Assembly: GCA_013397795.1 (NCBI GenBank) | Contig: VZTJ01005471.1 | Location: forward strand, 1,046,577 to 1,110,576 | Source of the DNA: Orthonyx spaldingii | Taxonomy: Eukaryota; Chordata; Aves; Passeriformes; Orthonychidae | DNA length: 64,000 bases | Reading direction: 5' to 3' | In this document: one piece after another, positions 1 through 11,400 of the stretch | Position numbering within the stretch: the stretch's first letter is position 1 | Layout of the letters: each line of letters opens with the position of its first letter | The notes under the pieces: model-generated | Told to the model about the DNA's origin: nothing | Database searches by the model: none | Seen by the model: only the letters and a program-made list of their open reading frames with translations | Translations under genes and position numbers: made by a program

Positions 1-27
1 CACTTCCAGAGATGGTTCTTACAGAAG
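1..27 (+). CDS. KIAA0930: Possible upstream coding exon of KIAA0930 (partial at window edge)
   Basis: The first 27 bases end at a good donor (AAG|GTACGT). The frame read back from phase 1 is open (LPEMVLTEG), and the split Gly codon completes correctly with exon 2 at 2254. The ATG at 12-14 could start translation, or the exon could continue leftwards. No initiation context or homology can be checked here, and a phase match alone occurs by chance about one time in three. Confidence 0.4.
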
Positions 28-2253
28 GTACGTTCTTTCTTAGTTTTTCATTTGTCTTTCTTAGAATTTCAGAGGAACTCAGGTCAATCCTCTTTCTCTC
101 TTTCCTCCTCCCTCCCCATCTAATTAAGGCTGGGAATTCAGGTACTCTAACCCCATGAGATTTAATAAGTGTCTTTGAGACTATTAGTGAATCACGATGA
201 ATGTGTGCCGTTTTGTGCTCTTTGCTAAATATAGAGGCGGCACTGGGTCGTGGTGTCCTCGACTCACTGGTGCCACAGGAACTTTCTTAACCAAGTTGAG
301 CTCTGTCTTAGCTGCAGGGAGTTTTGCCTTCACTCTTTCAACTGAGGGGGCTGCTCCTGAACTTTGTGGCTTGAATGCTTAGGAATCAGCTTTGAATTTC
401 CACCCTGCGTTTGTGTCGGTGGGTAGTTTAGAGCCATTTGGCCTTGTGTCAGCAAGGTTTATCCTTAAACCTGAATAGTTCTTTTTCTATTCTTGATGCT
501 CCTGTGTTATTATATAGACCAGTGATAATCCTGTCCTTTTTCAGACTGGTTTTGTGAGTGTGAGCACACTGGAATTCACTCTTGCGTGGTATGCTGTATA
601 GTCCTGTTTACCTGTGCCCACAGGAGACATTCCCATGATGAAGATGCCCAGCATCCCATATCTGATCTCTTCAGCGCTTGATTCCGTTTGTCTGCTGGAA
701 AAAAATGAATAGTCCTTAAGTACTCAAGTATTTAGTGCCAGTTTTATTCAGGATCACACATTATGTTCCCTGCTGCCTTAAGTAATTGAAACTACTTCAC
801 TGCAGTCATGCAAATAAAATAATTGCAGTGTGGCCTGGAATTAACCTGCACTGGAAAATAACTACCTCAGCCTTCTTCTGTTCTCCCTCAGCCTTTCCAT
901 GTTTTTTAAAAATCAACTGTATCCATAATTTCAAATACTCTCCTGCTTGATGTTGATTAATATATTCTGTGCATGGTCCATCAGTGGAATTTTATTGTGG
1001 TTTCAATATTACTTTTTTATTTAGCTTGGAAACACTTAATATTTTTCTTTCAGTCACACATCTATCTTCTAAAATTTTGAAAGTCTAATCTCCTGCCCAC
1101 CCCAGTAATTAAAGATTGGAAGAAAGACTTGTCTGGCAAATACTGTACACAGAGTGAAGTAGGAAAATGTGCTGTGGATGTCCTGTAAAGGGTAGATGTT
1201 CTGGAGGAGGGGTTGGCAGTTGCACATGTGCACGTCCATGTCCACCTGTCTTGCTGTCTTGTACATAATAACTGTCCACTATCCCCATTACCCATTTCAG
1301 CTTTTTGCTATTTGTCAGCAATATAATTATTTGTATTTTTTAGTGTTTCTCTCCTCACTTGTTTAAGTCAGCTTGATTGTAACAGCCAGTTATCTCTCAG
1401 TAGGGCTTCAGGGAGGAGAGGCAGTCACTCCATGGAGGAGTAATCAGGTCCTGTATCACCAGGCACAGTACTGCATTCTCTTCTTGTCTTTAACAAGACA
1501 AGAGGTGCAGCAGCCTTTGCTGTTTTATTACAGCTAAGTGCTTTGAAGAGTTTCACAAAATGAGATATCACCTCTACTGTGCCTCCTTTTCTTGGGGAGA
1601 GGCCAACTGCAGTGCTATTGCTGATGCTGATGTCATTTGTTTCCTTGAATGAGACTTTGTGGCATCTTCCTCTCCCCATTTTTACCCTTCTTCTCCCGCT
1701 TTTTATTGTTTAATTGGGATTCAACACTTGTGAACTTGTCGTTTCCTTGAGTTGGATTTTGTTCCTTTGTCAGAGAGAGGGTAAATTACAGTCCCCCCTC
1801 TTGCTGCTGTGTAATGGTTTAAGGAAGGCATCAGCTGTTACTTCCTGAAGGATTGGCTGTAATCCCCAAGACCCCATAAGAAACCTGTTGGCACCTCATG
1901 GCTTCAGGTCATTAACTGGAGCATGTACTGCACCACGTGTCTTTGAAAGTGCTCAAGTGTGGCTTTGATGTGTTCTCCCACAGCGTGTTGGCCCTGCACT
2001 TCTTCATGGCACAGGCAGGGTCAGGGTCTGCTCCTGGGCCCTGACCTGTGCTTGTGAGGCAGAGGGGGAGATTGGTTGCTGGGATGTGCTTGGCAATGGC
2101 CCAGGATGGGCTGTGGGCGCAGGCCACGTGACGGCTGGGCTGTGCACCATAGAAGAACTTAGAGCTACAGTTCTGGTGGTGGTGTGTTAAGCACAAGCAA
2201 AGGTGACATCCTCATTCACAACTCTTACCTCTCCATTCTTTTATGCCTCTTAG
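28..2253 (+). other. KIAA0930: Intron upstream of KIAA0930 exon 2
   Basis: Unique-looking AT-rich sequence between the candidate exon at 1-27 and exon 2. It ends in a pyrimidine-rich tract before the TAG acceptor at 2251-2253. I see no other gene, RNA or clear repeat in it. Confidence 0.5.
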
Positions 2254-2402
2254 GGTGTTTCAAAGATGACCGTATTGTGTTCTGGACTTGGATGTTTTCG
2301 ACGTATTTCATGGAGAAGTGGGCGCCCCGGCAGGATGATATGCTCTTCTACGTCCGTCGGAAACTGTCCTATGTCAGCGGGGAGAGTACAGAGGGTAAAA
2401 AG
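2254..2402 (+). CDS. KIAA0930: KIAA0930 exon 2 (residues about 6-55)
   Basis: Starts after TAG at 2251-2253 in phase 1 and ends AAAAAG|GTGAGT in phase 0. It encodes the highly conserved GCFKDDRIVFWTWMFSTYF block and then VRRKLSYVSGESTEGKK. As I recall the human protein, the stretch between RRKL and EVEVYRR is several residues longer, so the bird linker appears shortened. Confidence 0.95.
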
Positions 2403-5400
2403 GTGAGTAATGATGTATTTTAACGCGGGAAGCTTAAGGTAACATTGGATTTGGTGTTGTGGAGCACGTGACACATCTGAAGAACTGCAAACCAAGGATA
2501 AGGAATGTCCAGCTCTGCTCACCACAAGATGTTACACAAAATTGACCCATAAGGATACCATGGTTAAGGTTGTGAACTCCAGGTGACCCTGCCTTGGCAG
2601 GGAGGTTGGACTGGATGGTCTCCAGAGGTCTCTTCCAACCCTAACGATTCTATGATTCTGTAACATCAGCAGCAGTGTAAATGAGATGCACTATCATAGG
2701 CTTGAGAAAATCAGAAAGCTTGCCTGCTTTTTTGGGAAGCTGATTTTTGTTTTGCTTTTCAATGATGATACTTTATAAACTCAAAGTGTAAGTCTGTAGA
2801 AAGGGAGCAAAAAAGAAGGAAGGTGGTCACACTGGTATTTCTAGTAGAAAATGACCTGAGATACCAGAGTATCTGGAATGAACATACGTAGGGTGTACTC
2901 AGTAGCAGAATACAAGCAGCCTCCTGGAGCTGGGATACAGCTATGACAAACAGTGGAGAAACTGCTGTATTCTCATAGTCTACATTTAAGACAATATGCC
3001 CCTCCTAAAGAACTACTGTTCCCTGCAAACATAGTCAGGTATCCTAGTGCTGCTGCACAGGTATTTATTTCCCTATTAGAGATCTGAGAAATTTCCTAGC
3101 ATTCTGTGTTGGTTTGGCACGGCCTGGGTTTTGGTAGCAGGGAGGCCACAGAGGTGACCCCTGTGAGAAGCTTATAGAAACTTCCAGCATGACTGGCATA
3201 GTCAGTCTCTGATGGCTCTGAAGATGGACAGGCTGCTGGTCAAGGCTGGGCCATTTAGAGATTATGGTAATGCCTCTGTGATAACATATTTAAGAAGAAA
3301 TCAAAACAAAGTGGGGCACAGGGTTTTTCCTAGTCAAAGAGGAGGTGAGAACATGTGAGGGAAACAACAAGGAGACCCCAAGGTCGGTGGAGAAGGAGGG
3401 GCAGGAGGCGCTCCAGGCGCCGGAGCCGAGGTTCCTCTGCAGGCCGTGGTGAGGCCCATGGGGAAGCAGCTGTGCCCCTGCAGCCCATGGGGCCCACGGG
3501 GGATGCAGAGATCCACCCACAGCCCGTGGGGAGGTGCCCACGCCGGGGCGGGTGGATGCCTGGAGGAGGCTGTGATCCCGTGGGAGACCCATGGAGAGAG
3601 GGGGCCCTGCTTCCAGGCTGGAGCAGCCTGTCCTTGGGGTCTGCACCCCGTGGAAGAGTGACCCACGCCGCAGCAGTTTTGGGAGGACTGTGTGCCCGTG
3701 GGAGGGACTCACATTGCAGCAGTTTTGGCAGGACTGCTGCTCCTGAGATTTGAAGCCATGCTGGAGAAGTTCAGGGAGAACTGTCTCCTGTGGGAGGGAC
3801 CCCCTGGCATAGCAGAGGAAGGACTCCTCTCCCTGAGCAGCAGAAGAAAATCTCAGGTGATGAACTGACCACACTCCCATACCGTGTCTCCCTGTGCTGT
3901 AGGTGGGAAGGAGGGAGGGGTTAGGGGAAGGAAAGGTGTTTTTAAGGGCTTATTTTAGTTCTCATCATCCTCCTCTGAGTTTGTTAGTAATAAATTCACT
4001 TGATACCTCTAAGTTGAGCCTGTTTTGCCCTTGGAGTGCTTTCTCCCAGTCCGTATTTCAACTCATGAACCCTTTGTTAAATTTTTCTCTCTCCTCTGCC
4101 CAGCTGTGGCAGGGGAGGGCAGGTGAGTGGCTTTTGTGGGTGTCTGGTGTTCGGGCAGTGTCAAACCACGACACATTCCATGGCAGTTTTCATCTTAGGT
4201 GGGGGAAACAGAAGCAAGAGGTAGGATGGTTTTATTGGTAATTAAGGTTGCTGGCTGCAGGGAGATAAACGGAGGAAGAAAAGATTTGGATTAATTTCCT
4301 GACACATGTAAATAACTGACACCGTTGTTGAATCATAGGTATTTTGTGTATGTGAAAGTGTTTGTAAGCAGCTATACAGGAGTTCTCTTGGTTTAAATGT
4401 GGTGATGTAAAGAACCACAGTTGTCAGCTCCCTTGAGAAAAAGATTCCAGAAGGTTTTCCCACACTTTTGATAAAGATAGAGAAAATGGACAGAATTATC
4501 TTCTCTCTTCTCCCTGGCCCTCCAACTTCCATCAGGACAACCACTAAGGAGAAGTTGGCAAAATATGGTCCTTTCTCTATCAGATGAGTGGCTTAGACTT
4601 CCACTAGTGTATTTGGAGCTTTAAGACTTGTGGGGGAAACTTCCATCCTGATTGTTGTTTAAGTGACTATAAATGCATCCCTGTTTCACATTGAATGATA
4701 TTATGGCTTTGTTCAGCCTGGTAAAAGCATGGGTTGTTTAACCTCTTGTCCTTCTCAACAAGGAAGATGAATCTCAGAGACAGCCTAGTTGCTTAAATCC
4801 ATCCACAGGCCCTTGATCAATCTGTTTTACTAATTCATTAGTTTAAAGTGTTTGAACCTCTTGTGGATAGGAGACAGTGACATAAACCCTTGTATTTGCT
4901 CTCAGAGCATTATTTAAGCTTTCTAAAAGCACTAGAAATAATTTTTATTTGTGAGGAGGTTTCATAAGTGGTGGTTACTACAAAATCAGCATTAGTGAAT
5001 AATGGCTGGGATGGGGAGCGGGCCTTATAGCACACACAGCATTTTGTAACTCTCCCTTGGCTATCTGTATTTTGCCCAGCTTCTGAGACTTGAACTTTTC
5101 CTGTGACTTTGAAGTACTTCAATTGCTTTGTGAAACTTCATAGTTGGTGATTCATTGGTATTTGTTCAGCTGTCCTCCTGTTTGATTTCACTTGACTGCT
5201 TTGCAGTTGCAGCACCACTTTTTTTGATTTTTTAGCCTGTCCAGTGCAGTGAGACACCAAGCAACTACTCCTACATTTTGAATTATGACCACATGGGTTT
5301 TTAATTTACTTGGTAGTTTTGGACATTCTTTCTTGAAAAATGTCTCCGTTTAGAAACAAATTTAGAAAAAAAATGCTCTGGAATGAGTGTTCTTCTCTAA

Positions 5401-8400
5401 AGGGAAGGGCTTCAGTAATCCCCTTTTTCTCCCAATGAGAGAAATAAATACTAATGGGTGAAAGTGAAAAAAACCCATTTATTATCAAAACAAGGTACCT
5501 GCACAGCACAGAAAAAAAAAGATTGAATAAATGCTAGATATGGAACTTTCAGAACCTTACCCCCCTCCACCCCCAACCCACAGCAGAACAAAAAAAACCT
5601 CAAAATGCCTGGGGAAGAAAAACACTCCGGCCGCATGGTGGGTAAGGCAAAATGACGGCCGGCCCCTTTGCCTCCAGGAAGGGAAAAGAAAAGGAGTTCA
5701 CGCAAAAGAAATGGGAACCTGTTGAACTTCTGGCGTTGGTCTCCTCCCCACAGCAGGTGAAGCTGGTGAATTTTGATGTCCTTTTTCTTGTTGGTTCAGC
5801 TTTTCCCGAGGTTTGGGCTGGAGTGGCTCCCGCTGGTCCCCCCACAGGTCCTGATCTACTGCCTCGGCGACCACCCGACTTTGGACCAAAATCATGCCAA
5901 ACAGTTCAAGAGAAAACAAAACAGAAGCCGCTAAAGGGGTTGCTGGTGCGGCCTGCAGGCCAGGGGAAGGAAAAAGACCCCAACTTCTTGTTTAAACTAG
6001 CAAAATACTAATCTAGCTAAGCAACAAGGTAAAGTCCAGTCCCTGCTGCACCCAGCACGCTCCTTAGAGGCTTTGAACAAAGCCCGCTCTGGGGCTCCCA
6101 GGCACTCACCCCTCCCCTAGATCCACCCTAAAGCTACAGTAGCCATTTCTGGCCATAAAGGAGACAATTAGGGAATACAGTATTATCATTAAATCACCCC
6201 AAGGCAAAAAATGACGCCAAAATGCTGAAGTCATACTATGAAAGAGAGGGAGATGGAGACTGGTATCTGCAGAAACTGCATAGAAGTGCAAGCCTCCCTG
6301 CCACCCACCAAACTGTGCTCTCATCTAAATGCCCAAGGGTAGACTGAAAAGGCAAATGAAGGGGAGAGTTCAGAGTTGTTTGGGGACGTTTAGAACTAGA
6401 ACTGGAGCTGCACTGTTGGCTCCTGCTTTATGCCAGGCTGAGCCAGATGGTCTGGTGATGATTCCTTCATGGACCACATTGAGGGTGACTTTGTAGTCTG
6501 GGTGTACGGTGAAGCTAATTCATTGTAGTTCTTCCACAAACATGACCATAGATGTGCTCTGTACTTAGTTGGCCGCTGCAGGTTTTGGTTGAAGAGTGCT
6601 GGCAGAGGTGACTCGTCCTGTGTCAGCTCAGAACTTCAGTTTATGTTCATGGCAATAAGATGTGTGCAGCTCTGAGAACTGCAATTGTTGGATTGATGGT
6701 GATGACAAAAGGGGTTGAGTGGGGAGAGGCTGTTTGTCTCAGTGCTGACAGTGGTGGTGTTCATCTGTGTTGTTTCCATGCCCTGGTGTGATGGTCCGTG
6801 TCAGTGGGAAACAATTATCAATGAATCCAGTGGTTTCCAGATTTTAGTGCCTGTCCTGTGTGATTAAAAGTAGTTCCTGTTTGTGGGTTTGCATTTTTCT
6901 GTGCTTACAGGAGCTAAAGAGTGTTGGCAATAGCATTTGATTTTAAGTTGAAGTGTGACAAGAGGATAAGCAGAAAAAACCTGATAGGACCGAGATTAGA
7001 GGTTCTGCTCAGTTTTAAGACTGAATGAGAAGGGCTTTGGATGCAGCTTAGTCACGACAGCTTGAAGTAATAAATTGTACCAATTGGTATGTCCAGTAGG
7101 TGCTGATGGTAAACTCTCTACCCTCATAAATTTTATTTTAAAAGGCCTTTTGAATTATCTGCCTTGTAGTCTGCCTGGTCTAAGTGACTTTCCATTTGCT
7201 TCTCTTTTCCTTCCCACCAATTTCTAAACTGAGCATAGATGGGTGAAACAGCAATTAAGTTCATAATATGTGAATGCCAGGGCAGAACTGCCATATTGAA
7301 TTCCAGAAAAGTACATTTAATTCTGTTTTTCCTTGGCATACCACAGTAACACTCCTGCAATTTTTCTTGCCAAGTTTTGAAGACACTTCTTCTCTCGGTG
7401 TCTTTGAGCAAAACCACAGACCCTGTGTGTCAGGTTCTGTGCAGACCAAGGTACTGTGGAGTGTCACTTTTCCCAAGGTTAAGGAATTTAGCAGGGTTTT
7501 GTAAGGTGGAATTCCTTTAACTTGTCGCTGTTTATTGTTAAGACTCAAAAACCCCTTTGTTGCTGCCTCTCATGCCAGCTGATGTGACCTACTGGAAAAT
7601 GTAAGCCCTGATCCTCACTTCCCGAAGGTTCTTGGACATTGCAGATTTGAAATGTTAACATGGTTGGACTAGGGATTATGATTTTTAAATGCTGTTAGGT
7701 CAAGACTGAGTATCTCTGATCTTTCTGTAGAGAGCAGCTTTACTTTCTCCTGGGAATCCAGAAGATGCAAGTATATAGTGTTACACAGACAGCTGAGAAA
7801 TGAAGATAAAACTTCAGTGATAGACCAGCAGGTGGTATTTTGCCTTTGATCGTGCCTTGTCACCTGCAAAGGTACCGCATCTATAGGGTAAAGCAATAAA
7901 AAAGATAAATGTAAGACACCCTGGGCATATGTTCTGAGCTTGCCCAGATATTAGAGTAGTTCCTATTTTCTTCAGCATCCTATGAATGTGGAGAAGTAGA
8001 GTTGGTGCCAAATGCACAGGATAGTCATTCAGACTGGTAAGTCTTCAAAAAGCTTAAGCTACTGACGTTGTGACTGCAGCTTCAGAGACAGAAGTGAACA
8101 GAGCCATGGTTTACGTGTTCATATGCATCTGGACCTGTGACTCAACAAATACCACTTGTGGTGTACCAGTCAGTTTCCAAACCTCAATTACTTCAGGCAC
8201 ATGCCTTGCACTGAAAATCATAGGATTTTCCTAATTGAATCCATAATTCACTGTCACTGGCTGGCTGCCTGGAAGATTCAACAAACTGAACTCAGCATCT
8301 AATAAAAATACAAGTTTTAAGAATCTTTCCTTGCTGGCTGTGTTGCACTGTTGGGTTTTTTTTCAGCAGTGCAAACAAACAGGATGTCTTCTAGAGAGCT

Positions 8401-11400
8401 CTATGCTATACTTTGTGGCAGTCCCATGCCACCACCTGAATGCTGAAGAGAAACAAATGGCCAAAAATTACATCTTTTTTGCTGAATGAATTCTCTCCTC
8501 GTTCATGGGTAGTATGTGGGAACAAACAATGATTGCAACACGTGCAGGTCGTTACAGAGTCGGCTGTTGTGCCTCAGCTCTTCCATTGTACTGAACCTGT
8601 AGAGGTGTTGCAGTGAGCAGAAACAATGGCTCCTTCTAAGAGTGTAGCATCCACACAGTGCTTTCATTTTGAAACATGAAAAAGGAACCCTGGCATTATC
8701 AGACTGATACTCTGATTTTTTTGTAAGGAGCTCAACATATTCAGTGCAAAAATTTGACCTTTCTTTTGCAGTTCCCCTTGCCAGAAATCCCTGTGCTTTC
8801 TTGTGCTACTTTGCTGATGTTTGATTGTCTAAACGTGTGAGCATAAGGGAGCTGCTACCTAAGAGCCTCTGCTCATGATGCATTTACAAAATCGTCAAGG
8901 TTGAAGAGACCTTCAAGTCCATCAAGGCCATCTCTATTTCCTCTGTGTGCTGTGGCAGACTGCTTGGAAAAAAAGCCAAGGGAAGAAGATACTATGATGA
9001 GTGTGACAGGAACATCTCTTTCCCACACAGAACAATCCAGGCTGTCTGTGACCTGCAGTATGCTTGTGACACACATGGCAGGCTAACAGCAGTCAGGGTG
9101 GTGATGCTCTCATCTTCTGCCCTATTTCCAGAGTAAATTCCTGTCTGAGGCAAAGCAAGTGTACATCTGAAATACTTTCACAGTATCACAGTTGCAAAAT
9201 TCCAGACTCGGGAAGGAGTGTGGGCTACAGGGGCATTTTTAATGAATTGCTTTATATTGCTTCCAGTCTCTGAAGAACTAAGCACTCAAACAGGGTGACA
9301 AGAAAGCCAGAATCAGATGTGATTTTAATATGAATGGCAATGAAATGTGGCAGCCCTGAGCTGTGTGGCCAAGAAGATGCTCTGTTCTCTGCTACAGAGA
9401 GCAACTTCACTGGGAAGGGAAGAACTCCAGACCCAGTTTTCCTATCTGATGAATTATGTTGAATAATTCAGTTTCAGAAATATATCATATCTATCTGAGT
9501 CAGTGGGGAGCAGAGGGACAGAAGAGCACTGCTAGGCTGGGGTTGCATCCTGGAAAAGCTGGAAGTGTCTGCTTGGAGCTCCCTGAAAGCCTCATCAGGC
9601 CACTGGTTCATCAGAACACTTAGTGGATTTTATCTGTGGTTTACAGGCTGGTCAACTTGTTTATTAGAGGTATGGGAATGACTGGATTCAGTGCTGAAAT
9701 TAAGATGCAATTGAATTGGATCTCTGGAATATCGTCATTGTATTTTAGTCCCATTGGTAATTAGAACTTTAATGTCTGCACCAGGGTTTTCCCCCACCCT
9801 GTCTTCTGGTCAGTAACCCAGTTTATGCATTTCTGTGTTCAGTGGAGGTGGTTTGAAACACAGGGGTTTATTACCATTCTGTAATGTTCTTTCTCCCATG
9901 GCTGTGTCTGCTGCCTATGGATGTAGCATACCTTGCTGAATCCTGCTAACTGGATACTGTGGAAGGCAGACTGTGTTGCTTCAGGTACTGGTGCTTCTCT
10001 AGGAGCTTCAGAAAGGCTGGAAAATAACAATAGGGGAATAAGGTAACAGTGAGCAACTTGTTACACCTGAAAATACAGGTTACTCTGTAGTCTGGGACCA
10101 TGTTTGATAATGCTTAAATAGTCACACATGTATCTCTTCATTTCATTTTGGAAAGCTGATTTAGCAAATGGAGCATTTGGAAAATGACAGTTGGTGGAAT
10201 TCACAGAGTACAAATGTGAGGCTTTGTCAGAATCCCAAAACCAAGTCATTCTTGCCTTGCTGATACTGTTCAGCATATTTGAACTTGCAACCTCGTCTTA
10301 CATAGCTACTGTTAACCACTGTTCTGGTGCTAACAGCCAGGCTAGGGGTAAACAGTTTCCACATCCATGAGACTTATGGTTTGCACATCTTTGCTTTCCC
10401 CTCATTTGTTTGATGAGCATCTTCAAGCATTCAGGCTGTTCCAGTAATTTGAACAACTTGCACTTTTATTTTTCATCTTTTATACCTCTTCTGCTATTTC
10501 TGGAGTTACAAAGGCAGATTTTTGGGGTGTTTTTCACCTAAGTAATTTCAGTTATGATTGGTTGAAGTCAGCTTTTAACTCTGTGAGTCCTGTTAGCATT
10601 TCTCAGTCTAATACTTGACGCGTTCTTATCACTTCAGAATCTTTTTCATATACAATGTGCAGATACTGAAAGCAAATGTGTAGGCTTATTAAATCTTTTG
10701 TTTTCTATGCCTGTGACCTGCCAACCCGAAGGAATGTCTTGTGCTTCTTGAAAAGAAGAAAACAATACATTTGGTAGGTATTCCTTGTGATGAAGTACTT
10801 TTGCAGGAGCTATAATTAATTTTAAGGTGATTTCTTTAATATTGAGATATAAACTTATATAACAATGAGAAGAAAGTGAGAATTCAGTGAGGAAACACAA
10901 TGTCAAGGCAGTGCAGGATCTAAAAAACTTGTGTTTGGTGTGTACCCTGAAATGTGGAGGGCAAACTGTTGTTGTAGAGTGATGAAGGACAAAGGTTACA
11001 GGAGAGTTTTCTGTCTTTGAAGATGAAGAAAGCTGCTGTTTCTAGCTGCCAACTGATGGTATAGATTGCCCTGCATGCCTTTTACTCTTGTTCTCGTGAT
11101 GAGCAAAGTGGGATCTGACTTTTGAACTTCACCATTCAGGTCAGACCAGTGTCTGTTCTTCCCCCAAAAGGACACTTGATGGGGAGGAGAGGGTGCCAAC
11201 AAATCAAAGTTGGAAGATTTTTGCAGTGATACCTCATCTTCTCTAAAAGAGTTGGGATAATGAGCAGTGTAATTAACCCTGACTTTCAGGGGCTGACCTT
11301 GACAAAATAGAGCACTTCTCATTCTAAGGTAAACTAAATTGTTAACTCCAGGGCAGTCTTCGGTCATTAAGCCACTACCTGCAACCAGATCCATAAATGA

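Noticed and set aside
3290..3880. Open frames of 110-196 codons on both strands
   Set aside because: They lie wholly inside the solo LTR 3105-4173 and follow from its GC-rich short repeats; there is no known protein motif.
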